Below, in pieces: positions 51,945 to 61,915 of a stretch of DNA of 64,000 nt. Below the pieces are notes generated by a model. The model ran no database searches, was not told where the DNA came from, and saw only the letters and a program-made list of their open reading frames with translations. The position numbers were made by a program, and so were the translations under genes. Source of the stretch: Desulfogranum marinum (GTDB taxonomy: Bacteria > Desulfobacterota > Desulfobulbia > Desulfobulbales > Desulfobulbaceae); NCBI RefSeq assembly GCF_016918565.1, contig NZ_JAFFQD010000007.1, forward strand, positions 1 to 64,000, given 5' to 3'. Numbering within the stretch: the stretch's first letter is position 1; each line of letters begins with the position of its first letter.

Positions 51945-54791
51945 TCAAGAGGAGACAGAACTCTCCAGTGCGGAGCGAACCGAAGATGCAAGTTCCTGAA
52001 GATCCACGGGCTTCATCATAAGGGCGCATGCCCCCGCACCTATGGCAGCATCTAAGTTTAATTTATCAGAATAACCTGTACAGAGAATCACTGGCAGCTC
52101 AGGTCTTATTTCTGCTATCTTTTCAGTTAATTCAAGTCCTGTCATCACCGGCATTGTATGATCAGTGATGACCAAATCTACGCTGCAATCTTTATCCTGC
52201 AACAGGGACAGAACTTCTTTAGGATTGCTGGTTGTAGTGACGCTATATCCAAAATGATTAAGTATCATCTTGAAGGTTTCCCTGATATCTTTCTCGTCAT
52301 CAATAACAAGAACATGCTCGGTACCGCTCGGCAAAGGTGCTTCACTGATCAACAGCTCCCCACTTCCGCTTTGGCCTGCAAGCGGCAAGTAGATACTGAA
52401 AGTCGTCCCTTTATCAACAACTGACTCTACCTGGACATCGCCTCCCAGGTCCTGGACAATACCAAGTACAACGCTCAATCCCATTCCAGTGCCTTCACCA
52501 GGTTCCTTTGTTGTGAAGAACGGATTAAAAATGCGCTGTAATGTTGCGTCCTCCATCCCAACCCCAGTGTCCTGGACAGTCAGACAGAGACAGGTATCGC
52601 CGAAACCGACGTCAAGATCACCACACTTGTCGCTTGAGGCCTGTTCCAGAATAATCGTCAATGTCCCCCCCTTTTCCCGCATAGAGTAAAAAGCGTTACT
52701 ACATAGATTCATCATGATTTGTTGCAGCTGGACAGGTGCCGCCATGACCTTGCTGTCCTGATCAAGGATATGTCTTTCAATAGCAATGGTTGATGGAATG
52801 GAGGCACGGATAAGACGTAGACTCTCCTTGATCACCGGAGCAACGGTGACAGCTATCTTTTCCATGGTTGACTGTCTACTGAAAGTAAGGATCTGGTGCA
52901 CAAGATCGGCAGCCCGTTTCCCTCCCTGACGAATATGGACCAGGTGATCATAGAGCTCGGAACTTTTTTCACTTTGCAAGAGTGCCATGTCGGTAAAGCC
53001 GATTATAGCACCCAGGATATTATTAAAATCATGGGCAATCCCACCGGCAAAGGTGCCGATTGCTTCCATTTTCTGTGCTTGCCGGAGACGGGATTCAATT
53101 TCGACCTCGTTGGTAATATCGCGCTGTACAGTTACCCAGTGAGTGACTCGCCCTACATGATTACGAACCGGTGAGACAGACGAAGCAACAATAAAGACTG
53201 TACTGTTCTTCCTTTTATTGATGATCCTTCCCCGCCATGTTTCCCCCCTGCTGACAACTTCCCCAATATGCTCAAACAGATGTTTGTCATTGTCACTGGA
53301 ACACATCAGAAAGTATTCACTTCCCAAAGCCTCTTCCCGGCTGTAACCGGTCATTTTCCCAAAAGCCCCATTGACATACTCAATAATGCCTTCAGTGTCG
53401 GTGATCATCACTATCTCACTGACCTGTTCAACAGCTGTTGCCAGGCGACGCTGTGTTTCCTCTACTTTGAGCTCCTCAGTTATATCCTGAAGGATAACAA
53501 TAGCGCACCGTTCACTGCCCAGAGTAAAAGGAGTTATTGAAACCTTGGCATCACGATTGGTTTTTCCAGTAGTCGTGACGGTGACAGAAGCGATTTCCCC
53601 GGCATTTCCAGGCTGTCGGTTCCTCAATTTATCAGCGATCTTTCCCTGATCATCCTGATGAATGAACTCTAAAAAAGGAGCATTGTAGAGTGTTTGCCGG
53701 GAATCGACTTCTATCATGTGGGATGCTGCTTTGTTGGCATACGTTACCGTACCCTTCCCATTAACAAGTAAAACGCCCATGGGAGCATGATCAAGCAAAA
53801 TCACCAACTGCTCTTCGACCTCCCTTTGTTTTTTTTCCTCCCTTCTTCCGGCTATTACCAGGGTCAAGCCCATGCTGAGACAACCGACGGCTATGGTTGT
53901 AATGACGGTCACGATCAACCATTGTTTGCGAAAGGCAGCCATTGTATACAGGACTTCATTTTCCGGCGCGACAATCAAAATAGACCAAAAATTACCACCC
54001 GGTAAATTCACCGGCAGATACACTCCGTGGCGGTGAAGATCGCGCCTCTGCTCGGTGACAATAAAATCCTCGGTCAAGGTAAAAAAGCCTTTCTGCCCCC
54101 CTTCCATCTTTGCGTGCAGCTGCTGTAGTTCATTATGACGATAGCTGTTTATCGGCGTACCGACTAATTCCGGTTGTGGAGCATGGAGTGTTATACCATT
54201 GCGGCTAAACAGCATGACATAAGCCGCACGATCAAGCTTCACCGGATCAATGTATCTTTTGGCGACCTCTTTAAAAGAAATGAGAAAGGAAATATTCCCA
54301 AAATACATATCCGCTCTAAAAACAGGTTGCGTCATGACGACACAGCATTCTTTCTGATGAGCATCAATCGGTTCACTGACAGCCAGAGCTTTCTCCAACA
54401 GAACCTGTTTCAGAACCTGCTTATCTATCCCACTCCATGGGCTGTTCTCCCTTCCCGTGGTAGCAAAGACAACGTCCCCATTTTCATCACTACGAAAGAC
54501 TGCCAAAAGCCGTGACTTATGAATAGCATAAAAATCTTCCATCAATAATTTTCCGCTGCTATCCAGTTCAAGAATAGAGTCTTGCTCGGCCAGGTACTCA
54601 AGTGCATGTTGGTAAGTGGAAAAATACCCTTGAACACCTTTAACGGCCTGGTCCAGCAACAAGGTTTGCTGTTCATGGAAGGTTTTTATCGTTTTGTTCC
54701 TCACGGAAAGATATGGTAGGTAAAACAATCCTGCCAAAGTAAGGGTCGCTGCCAGGGAAAGCAGCACATATGAGTAAGGAAATCGGCGCAT
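51945..54791 (-). CDS. Hybrid sensor histidine kinase (Cache-PAS-PAS-HK-REC)
   Basis: The 948-residue protein has a membrane helix at residues 5-30, a periplasmic dCache-like sensor (about 40-270), a second helix near 290 ('WLIVTVITTIAVGCLSMGL'), and two PAS domains (about 330-450 and 455-570). The histidine kinase follows: the phosphorylated H in 'AGGIAHDFNNILGAIIGFTD', the ATP site as 'GEGTGMGLSVVLGIVQDLGG', and a C-terminal receiver with phospho-acceptor Asp in 'VDLVITDHTMPVMTGLELTE'. No separate regulator is adjacent. It probably feeds a phosphorelay. The signal is unknown. Confidence 0.92.
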   Translation of the reverse strand: MRRFPYSYVLLSLAATLTLAGLFYLPYLSVRNKTIKTFHEQQTLLLDQAVKGVQGYFSTYQHALEYLAEQDSILELDSSGKLLMEDFYAIHKSRLLAVFRSDENGDVVFATTGRENSPWSGIDKQVLKQVLLEKALAVSEPIDAHQKECCVVMTQPVFRADMYFGNISFLISFKEVAKRYIDPVKLDRAAYVMLFSRNGITLHAPQPELVGTPINSYRHNELQQLHAKMEGGQKGFFTLTEDFIVTEQRRDLHRHGVYLPVNLPGGNFWSILIVAPENEVLYTMAAFRKQWLIVTVITTIAVGCLSMGLTLVIAGRREEKKQREVEEQLVILLDHAPMGVLLVNGKGTVTYANKAASHMIEVDSRQTLYNAPFLEFIHQDDQGKIADKLRNRQPGNAGEIASVTVTTTGKTNRDAKVSITPFTLGSERCAIVILQDITEELKVEETQRRLATAVEQVSEIVMITDTEGIIEYVNGAFGKMTGYSREEALGSEYFLMCSSDNDKHLFEHIGEVVSRGETWRGRIINKRKNSTVFIVASSVSPVRNHVGRVTHWVTVQRDITNEVEIESRLRQAQKMEAIGTFAGGIAHDFNNILGAIIGFTDMALLQSEKSSELYDHLVHIRQGGKRAADLVHQILTFSRQSTMEKIAVTVAPVIKESLRLIRASIPSTIAIERHILDQDSKVMAAPVQLQQIMMNLCSNAFYSMREKGGTLTIILEQASSDKCGDLDVGFGDTCLCLTVQDTGVGMEDATLQRIFNPFFTTKEPGEGTGMGLSVVLGIVQDLGGDVQVESVVDKGTTFSIYLPLAGQSGSGELLISEAPLPSGTEHVLVIDDEKDIRETFKMILNHFGYSVTTTSNPKEVLSLLQDKDCSVDLVITDHTMPVMTGLELTEKIAEIRPELPVILCTGYSDKLNLDAAIGAGACALMMKPVDLQELASSVRSALESSVSS

Positions 54792-55219
54792 GTAAATTAG
54801 CTGTTAATGAATAGCACTAGCTCATATTTCTCATCAGTTAAGGCGACACCGGATTCAAGTTTTCCGGCTGTAAATAGCCAAGCATAAAATCCGTTAATAG
54901 TCTATATTTATTACCAAAAACTCAGAACATGAAGCAGAATTAACGGATTAAAGGTGAACATTCTGCAGCTTTGCCGTTCCAATATGAAGAAATTGTGTAC
55001 AATTGAGTCAATTAATACAATGTCCACGAGAAATCAGGGGTACATCGTGAGTTATTAAAATTATAGCAAAATGATATCTATTTCCAAAATTTATTTGCCC
55101 GATTATCATAGGACTGAACTATTGATGGATATCTAAAAGCCCATCACACTCGTTCACATACAAAACATTATTTTTATCCCTTCGGCATAATCGGGATCAT
55201 TTTTACAGGTGAAACCCTC
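54792..55219. other. Divergent region before recC, with an inverted repeat
   Basis: No gene is seen in these 428 bp. An exact 11-bp inverted repeat (AATCCGTTAAT at 54888, ATTAACGGATT at 54939) with a 40-bp spacer and a fragment of the 250-bp repeat near 54829-54870 are present. Promoters for the kinase gene and recC should lie here. Confidence 0.45.
54888..54949. repeat. Exact 11-bp inverted repeat with 40-bp spacer
   Basis: AATCCGTTAAT and its exact complement ATTAACGGATT lie 40 bp apart upstream of recC. The length and spacing fit two operator half-sites or the ends of a short relic. Confidence 0.5.
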
Positions 55220-58200
55220 TTGTTTCTATACCAATCCAACAAGCTGAAAACACTAGTCCGGCAATTGAGCGATATCCTCTCATCCAACCCCTCTTCTCCT
55301 CTGGATACTGATATCATTGTTGTTCAGCACCATGGAATGGCACAATGGATTTCGCTACAACTCGCTGCAATCAACGGCATCGCAGCTCATCTTGAATTTC
55401 CGCTTCCCGGTCGTTTCCTGGGCGACATGCTCAACACATTTACCGGAACGACTGCAGATCTGTCAGGCTTTGAGCAACCGGTACTTTTATGGCGTATCTT
55501 TGACGCACTACCTCAACTGGCCACCCAAGACCAATTCAAGGAAGTACACCAATATATCCAAGGTAACACCCAGGCGATCAAATGTTATCAGCTGGCTGAA
55601 GCCATAAGTGATATTTTTGATAAATACCAGGTTTACCGTCCTGATATTATTTCACAATGGGATCAGGACAATGATCAATCCTGGCAAGCTGAGCTGTGGC
55701 GGCATGTAAGCCAGGGTGTCGTTCACAAGGCCGAGCTTTTCACCACCTTTCTCTCCCAGCACGGGAAAAAATCTTTCTGTCCCCCGGATCTCCCCCGCCG
55801 CTGCTTTCTGTTCGGCTTAAACTCCCTGCCGCCGGTCTACCTTGAGCTCCTGGTGCAAATGAGTACATGCTCTGAAATCCATCTTTTTCACCTCAGTCCC
55901 TGCCAGGAATACTGGGGAGACCTGCAATCAGAGAAAGAACAGGCTCGACAGAATAAAAAACGCGGCCACCCCCTCCAGGAGCAGCAAGATCTATATATCA
56001 CAACCGGTAACCCTCTGCTTTCTTCATGGGGGGCGGTGGGCCGTGATTTCCTGCAACACTTACTGGAGTATGATATTGATGTAACTGATAAATACTGTAA
56101 AAACGCCGAACCGTCCATACTTGGCACCGTCCAGAACCAATTACTTACTCTTGAAGACGGCACGGATCCTCTTTATCAACAGTTGCACCCCTTCAACCAC
56201 GACCACTCTCTTCAGTTTCACATCTGCCACTCGCCGTTAAGGGAGGTCCAGGTACTCCACAACCGTCTTCTTGATCTCTTTCAAGACAACCCTGAACTTA
56301 CAGCAAGCGATATTCTCGTTACAGCGCCTGATATTGAAAAATATGCCGATGCCATACGCGGAGTGTTTAACAGCGCTGCTCCTGATAGGCGCATCCCCTT
56401 CTCCATTGCTGACAGCCCGCTGAGTAAAGAAGCGGTCACCGTTCAAGCTTTTTTAGACCTCCTTGCCCTGTTCAAGGGGCGATGCACAGCACCGGAGGTC
56501 ATGGCTTTACTGGAGACGGATCCGCTGCTGGCACGTTTTGCATTACAACGAACCGACCTGCCGAAAATACGACAATGGGTCGACGAAGTCCGAATACGAT
56601 GGGGGATTGACCACCAACACCGATGCAGCTTTGAAGGCGCTGCTTTTGATGAAAACAGTTGGCAATTCGGTCTGCAAAAACTCCTGCTTGGGTACTTCAT
56701 GGTTGGCGATGATGCACATTTTCAAGGATTATACCCCTACCCAACCATGAGTGAAAGCTATGCCGAACTGCTGGGCGGGTTTGCATCTTTTATCTCTCAA
56801 CTGCAGAACTGGCTCCCCAGATTACATAGAGCCGGAAACGCAGAACAATGGTCCCAGCTCCTGCTAGAGCTACTTCACACTTTTTTTGACCAGGAACGTG
56901 ACCCGGTCGGTTTTACCATCGTATCAGAAGCCATTCTTCAATTTAGTCAAGATACTCACAATGCCGCACTGGATAGCCTGCTTGATCCTGACATTGTCAT
57001 GCTCCATTTTAACAGGCAACTGCAACAGCCGGCATCCGGCCGGGTCTTCCTCACCGGGAGAGTCACTTTCTGCAACATGGTTCCCATGCGGGCTGTACCA
57101 TTTCCAGTCATCTGTCTCTTGGGGATGAATGACGCTGCCTTTCCCCGTGTACAGCAGACATTCTCCTTTGACCTTACCGTCACAGAACCAAGACTGGGGG
57201 ACCGGGATCGGCGGAAAGATGATCGCTATTTGTTCCTGGAAATACTACTCTCTGCCGAAAATACGCTTTATATTTCATGGACCGGGAGAGACCAGCGGGA
57301 CAATGCGGAATCTCCTCCCTCAGCGGTTGTCTGTGAGCTACTGGATTATCTGGACAGCTCTTTTCCTCAAGAGCCAACACCGCCAAGCCAACAGGTAACC
57401 ACTGTCCACCCGTTGCAACCTTTTAGCCCTAAATCCTTTGCCCAGGTAAAAAACCTACTCTCCAGTTACGCGCCTGAATGGCTCCCTTCTGTTCGTAAAA
57501 AGCCTGCCGGCCCCTTTGTGAAGGAGCTCAAGTTCGCTTCCGACTCAGTTAAGCACACGGTTGAAGCCCAGGAGCTTATCACTTTCTGGAAACACCCGGT
57601 CCGCTTTTTCCTTGAAAACCAGTTGGGAATTCGCCCAGAAGGGAGTTTAGTCAGCCTGGAGGAGGCAGAACCATTTTCCCTGGACGCTCTTGAGCAATTT
57701 TTCCTGCGGCAGGAGACGGTACAATCACTTATCAGCAACCAGCAAATAGATGCCATTGAACATCGCCTGCATACATCCGGCATCCTTCCCCAGGCAGGAT
57801 TCGGGATTACCCTCATGGATGAAATGCGACAGAGCTCTTCTCTGCTGGCCACAAAAATAGGCGACCTAACCCTTGAGCAGTGTACTCCGATCGAAATTGA
57901 CGCGTCGATTGGCCCGTGGCAGCTGAAAGGGTGGTTGCACAATCTGTACGGTACAGGAAGGGTTACCTGGCGTAGTGCGCATGTGAAAAGTGCAACCCTT
58001 TTAGAGATGTGGATTAATCACCTACTCCTTAACCTGGCTGCGCCACCAGGGGTTCCACCACGCTCCGTCCATTGTTCCAAGGAGCAGACGATGGTTTTTA
58101 TGCCGGTTGCAGATCCGCAACAGCACCTCCACCAGCTCCTTACCCTCTTTTTTGCAGGAGCAACCCGACCGCTTCACTTCTTCCCGGAATCAAGTTTAGC

Positions 58201-58411
58201 CGCGGCAAAGGCAAAGCCAGGCAAACAAACGAAAGATGCTCTCCAAAAATGGCAGGGAAACTATTGGGTCCGGGGTGAGCGTGAACATCCTGCCTATCAA
58301 TTGGTGTTCGGTACAGAGAGTATTGATCCGCTAGACCATGAATTTATCCAACTCAGCGAACTGTTTATGCCGCTGCTGGAACATATTGAGCCAGATGATG
58401 CAGCCACTTGA
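55220..58411 (+). CDS. recC: Exodeoxyribonuclease V subunit gamma
   Basis: The 1063-residue protein starts at a TTG with AGGTGA upstream. It shows the RecC pattern: N-terminal 'DILVTAPDIEKYADAIRGVF', 'VFLTGRVTFCNMVPMRAVPF', 'VICLLGMNDAAFPR' and 'RLGDRDRRKDDRYLFLEILL'. It is the Chi-recognition subunit of RecBCD with a helicase-like but inactive core. Length is close to E. coli RecC (1122). It is first in the recC-recB-recD operon; its end overlaps recB. Confidence 0.93.
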   Translation: MFLYQSNKLKTLVRQLSDILSSNPSSPLDTDIIVVQHHGMAQWISLQLAAINGIAAHLEFPLPGRFLGDMLNTFTGTTADLSGFEQPVLLWRIFDALPQLATQDQFKEVHQYIQGNTQAIKCYQLAEAISDIFDKYQVYRPDIISQWDQDNDQSWQAELWRHVSQGVVHKAELFTTFLSQHGKKSFCPPDLPRRCFLFGLNSLPPVYLELLVQMSTCSEIHLFHLSPCQEYWGDLQSEKEQARQNKKRGHPLQEQQDLYITTGNPLLSSWGAVGRDFLQHLLEYDIDVTDKYCKNAEPSILGTVQNQLLTLEDGTDPLYQQLHPFNHDHSLQFHICHSPLREVQVLHNRLLDLFQDNPELTASDILVTAPDIEKYADAIRGVFNSAAPDRRIPFSIADSPLSKEAVTVQAFLDLLALFKGRCTAPEVMALLETDPLLARFALQRTDLPKIRQWVDEVRIRWGIDHQHRCSFEGAAFDENSWQFGLQKLLLGYFMVGDDAHFQGLYPYPTMSESYAELLGGFASFISQLQNWLPRLHRAGNAEQWSQLLLELLHTFFDQERDPVGFTIVSEAILQFSQDTHNAALDSLLDPDIVMLHFNRQLQQPASGRVFLTGRVTFCNMVPMRAVPFPVICLLGMNDAAFPRVQQTFSFDLTVTEPRLGDRDRRKDDRYLFLEILLSAENTLYISWTGRDQRDNAESPPSAVVCELLDYLDSSFPQEPTPPSQQVTTVHPLQPFSPKSFAQVKNLLSSYAPEWLPSVRKKPAGPFVKELKFASDSVKHTVEAQELITFWKHPVRFFLENQLGIRPEGSLVSLEEAEPFSLDALEQFFLRQETVQSLISNQQIDAIEHRLHTSGILPQAGFGITLMDEMRQSSSLLATKIGDLTLEQCTPIEIDASIGPWQLKGWLHNLYGTGRVTWRSAHVKSATLLEMWINHLLLNLAAPPGVPPRSVHCSKEQTMVFMPVADPQQHLHQLLTLFFAGATRPLHFFPESSLAAAKAKPGKQTKDALQKWQGNYWVRGEREHPAYQLVFGTESIDPLDHEFIQLSELFMPLLEHIEPDDAAT

Positions 58412-61400
58412 CCCCTACCGCATGCCGCTCTCCGGCATCCGCCTGCTGGAAGCCAGTGCCGGAACAGGCAAGACCTTCACCCTGACGTTGCTTTACCTGC
58501 GCCTTATTGTTGAGCAGGGGATGTCTGTAGATGAAATATTGGTGGTGACCTTTACCCGTGCAGCAACCGATGAATTACGTACCCGGATCCGCTCCCGGCT
58601 CAGGGATGCCCTGGATTATTTCACCCATGGCAGACTGCAAGATCAACAAACTGCCGTATTTCTCAAGAATTTTCGACATGATACAGCATCACAAAGACTA
58701 CGTGACGCGCTGGTCAGAATGGACGAGGCAGCCATATTCACCATTCACAGTTTCTGCCAGCGCATCCTGCTGGACAACGCCTTTGAGACAGGAGCACCAT
58801 TCTCCCCAGAGTTCCTTGAAACAGAACAGCCTGTTCAACTCCAGATTATGGAAGATTTCTGGAGGAACCAATTTTATAGCGCAACCAGGGAAATGGCCGA
58901 CTGGGTCAATCAAAACTGGTCCAGTCCCGGAGAATTGCTGGCAGAGCTGAAAAATTCATTGTCCCTCCCCCAGGCAGTGGTCATACCGCAAGTAACAGAC
59001 GCAGAACTGACTGCGCTGGCAGCTGACAGCCAAACCCTGTGGAAGACTCTTTGTCGTCTGTGGTCTTCAAGTCAGGAAGAGGTTAGCCTCATCCTGGAGC
59101 AGGATCCCTGCCTGAAACGCAGCGAAAAGACCTATCGCCATGACAAGGTCGTGGAAATCATGGAGACCATGGAGGAACTGGCTCAAAACCAAATCCTTCC
59201 CTACCACTTGCCAAAACATCTTGCCCTGTTACAGCAGGCTAGCATTACACAACATATCAAGAAAAAATGTGAAAGCCCTCCTGCACACCTTTTTTTCAGC
59301 ACGTTTGAAGAATTTTATCTCATCCATCACCAATATATACACAGCCTCAGGATCGCAATCATCCAAAAGGCCCGGGCATATCTCTTCACCGAACTTGCAT
59401 CTCGAAAGGCTGAGCAATCCTGGCTTTTCTTTGATGATTTACTAACCTATCTCGCCAGGGCTCTGGAAAAGTCGGTTTCAGGCCCCTTGCTCGCCGCACG
59501 GATTGCGCAGATTTTTCCAGTGGCACTTGTCGATGAATTTCAAGACACGGATCCTCTCCAGTACAGCATTTTCAGCCATATTTACCAGGGCGATGCACCA
59601 GGTTCTCTGTTTATGATCGGTGATCCGAAGCAGGCTATCTATTCTTTCCGTGGAGCAGATATTTTTACCTATATCCATGCCCGGCGGCAAACACCCCCTG
59701 ATTGCCGTTATACAATGGGAGTGAACTATCGTTCCTCAGCATCCATGATACGAGCGGTTAATACGTTGTTTCAACAACCAGACAGTTTTCTTTTTGAACC
59801 CGATATATCTTTTCATCCTGTCAGTCCGGCACCGAATGCGAAAGAGCAATCGCTTCTCCTCAACGGGAAACCAGCACTTCCCCTGACAGCACTCATACTC
59901 TCCAGCCAGTATCTGATTACCAGCTCACGCAGCAAATCCATCAACAAAGAAACGGCAGCACAAGCTTCAGCAGCCTACTGTGCCGACGAAATACTCCAGC
60001 TACTGGAGGCTGCAGGCAGAGGACGCGCATGTATTGAAACCACCCCGTTAACAGCGGGCGACATAGCTGTCTTGGTACGAACACATAACGAAGCAAAACT
60101 AATGCAGCAGGCACTCAATCGGCGAGGCATAACCAGTGTCTATTACAGTCGTGAGTCTGTTTTTTCCACAGCAGAGGCTGGCCAGCTCTACACACTCCTG
60201 ACTGCCCTGCTTGACCTGACCGATACCGGAACCATATGTGCGGCCCTTGCTTCAGATTGTTTCGGATGTGACGGTAACACTCTTGCTGCACTGCGCACTC
60301 ATCCCGATCAATGGGATCAGTACCTCAATCGACTCCAGCAGTATACGCAACTCTGGCAGGATCAGGGAGTGATGCCCATGCTGCAGCAATTATTTGCCAC
60401 CGAGAAAGTGGTACACCGGCTGAGTGCGCTGCATGGCGGTGATCGAAAGTTAACCAATTATCTACACCTCATGGAACTGCTCCAGCAATCACCTGCCGGG
60501 AATCACGGCAGAGCGAGCCTGGTTCGTTGGTTTGCCAATCAAATAAACAAGCCCGAACAGGAGGCGGAAAACCAGCAGATCCGTCTTGAAAACGATGAAA
60601 ACCTGGTAAGGATAGTCACCATTCATAAATCAAAAGGGCTGGAATACCCCATCGTATTTCTACCCTTTCTCTGGTCCGGTAGAGCTGCCAACAGCACCGG
60701 ACCGCTCATTTTTCATGATCGGTCCACTTTTGATGCGGTGATTGATCTGGACAGTAGCAGCAAAGAGAACCAGCAGCTTGCGCAGCAGGAACAACAGGCA
60801 GAGGCAATGCGACTGCTGTATGTGGCACTGACCAGGGCACGCTGCTGCTGTTATTTTTGCTGGGGAACCATATCTTCCATGGAGACGTCTGCTCTTGCAG
60901 CCCTTGTTCATCCGGACTCCGGCGGCACACTCCTCAGCGAAGAAGCGATACTGCAGCAGTTGGAACAATTAAATATCCAAGAAAAGCTGATCGCAATAAA
61001 GCAATCGCCTCCTTCATTTCCAGATCATATTTTAGCGGCAGATGAGACCGTGGAACAGCTGCAGGTCGCACCATTTGAGGCCCGTATCCAATCCGGATGG
61101 CACATGACCAGTTATTCTCAGCTGACCGCAGACAATACAACTTTCAGCACTGCTTCTTCCGGTCACAAGTTACCGCCAATACCGATCGAACAGGAACCAT
61201 TTCAAGACGCCTTTTCTTTTCCCCGAGGAGCAACTGCGGGAACATGTCTCCATACAATTTTTGAAAAAATCGATTTTACAGCCTCTCCTTCGACCTGGAC
61301 AGAAACCATCACCAATGCAATCACTCAGGCAGGGATCGACAACCAGTGGCTGCCTTTCATTGAAAGATGGTACGCAGCCCTTCTCTCTGTGCAATTACCA

Positions 61401-61913
61401 GAGGCGTGCTCTCTGCAAGAGATAACGGCAAGTGAGAAAATTAACGAACTTTCTTTCCTGTTCCCACTGGCTCAAGTCGATGTAGCTGGGTTTAATCACC
61501 TCTTGTCGCAATGGAATTTTTCACCACTTTCTACCCAGCTTCATGAAATAAAAGGTATGATGAAGGGGTTTATTGACCTGGTTTTTATCCACAATAATCG
61601 TTTTTATATCGCAGACTATAAATCCAACTATCTTGGCTCCGCTGCATCCGACTACACTGCAGATATGCTCGAGCTCGCCATGGCCGAACACCGCTACGAC
61701 ATTCAATACCTCATTTACAGCCTTGCTCTGCATCGTTTCCTGGCAAGCCGAGTCAAAGGGTACACTTTTGACAGCCATTTCGGCGGCATCTATTACCTGT
61801 TTCTTCGAGGGATGCACCCTGATTACCAACAAAATAACGGTATCTTTTTCACCAAGCCGGCTCCAGAACTGATCTATCGTCTTGATGAATATTTCCGAGG
61901 AAAAATCGCCTGA
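58398..61913 (+). CDS. recB: Exodeoxyribonuclease V subunit beta
   Basis: The start is one of two tandem ATGs at 58395 and 58398, 14-17 bp inside recC. The 1171-residue protein has UvrD-type helicase motifs: Walker A 'LEASAGTGKTFTLTLLYL', 'VVTFTRAATDELRTRI', 'VALVDEFQDTDPLQYSIF', 'LFMIGDPKQAIYSFRGADI', 'VRIVTIHKSKGLEYPIVFLP' and 'LLYVALTRAR'. A C-terminal RecB nuclease follows with 'KGMMKGFIDLVFIHNNRFYI' and 'ADYKSNYLG' (D...DYK). It repairs double-strand breaks as part of RecBCD. The frame upstream to 58338 is not native. Confidence 0.95.
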   Translation: MQPLDPYRMPLSGIRLLEASAGTGKTFTLTLLYLRLIVEQGMSVDEILVVTFTRAATDELRTRIRSRLRDALDYFTHGRLQDQQTAVFLKNFRHDTASQRLRDALVRMDEAAIFTIHSFCQRILLDNAFETGAPFSPEFLETEQPVQLQIMEDFWRNQFYSATREMADWVNQNWSSPGELLAELKNSLSLPQAVVIPQVTDAELTALAADSQTLWKTLCRLWSSSQEEVSLILEQDPCLKRSEKTYRHDKVVEIMETMEELAQNQILPYHLPKHLALLQQASITQHIKKKCESPPAHLFFSTFEEFYLIHHQYIHSLRIAIIQKARAYLFTELASRKAEQSWLFFDDLLTYLARALEKSVSGPLLAARIAQIFPVALVDEFQDTDPLQYSIFSHIYQGDAPGSLFMIGDPKQAIYSFRGADIFTYIHARRQTPPDCRYTMGVNYRSSASMIRAVNTLFQQPDSFLFEPDISFHPVSPAPNAKEQSLLLNGKPALPLTALILSSQYLITSSRSKSINKETAAQASAAYCADEILQLLEAAGRGRACIETTPLTAGDIAVLVRTHNEAKLMQQALNRRGITSVYYSRESVFSTAEAGQLYTLLTALLDLTDTGTICAALASDCFGCDGNTLAALRTHPDQWDQYLNRLQQYTQLWQDQGVMPMLQQLFATEKVVHRLSALHGGDRKLTNYLHLMELLQQSPAGNHGRASLVRWFANQINKPEQEAENQQIRLENDENLVRIVTIHKSKGLEYPIVFLPFLWSGRAANSTGPLIFHDRSTFDAVIDLDSSSKENQQLAQQEQQAEAMRLLYVALTRARCCCYFCWGTISSMETSALAALVHPDSGGTLLSEEAILQQLEQLNIQEKLIAIKQSPPSFPDHILAADETVEQLQVAPFEARIQSGWHMTSYSQLTADNTTFSTASSGHKLPPIPIEQEPFQDAFSFPRGATAGTCLHTIFEKIDFTASPSTWTETITNAITQAGIDNQWLPFIERWYAALLSVQLPEACSLQEITASEKINELSFLFPLAQVDVAGFNHLLSQWNFSPLSTQLHEIKGMMKGFIDLVFIHNNRFYIADYKSNYLGSAASDYTADMLELAMAEHRYDIQYLIYSLALHRFLASRVKGYTFDSHFGGIYYLFLRGMHPDYQQNNGIFFTKPAPELIYRLDEYFRGKIA

Positions 61914-61915
61914 TC

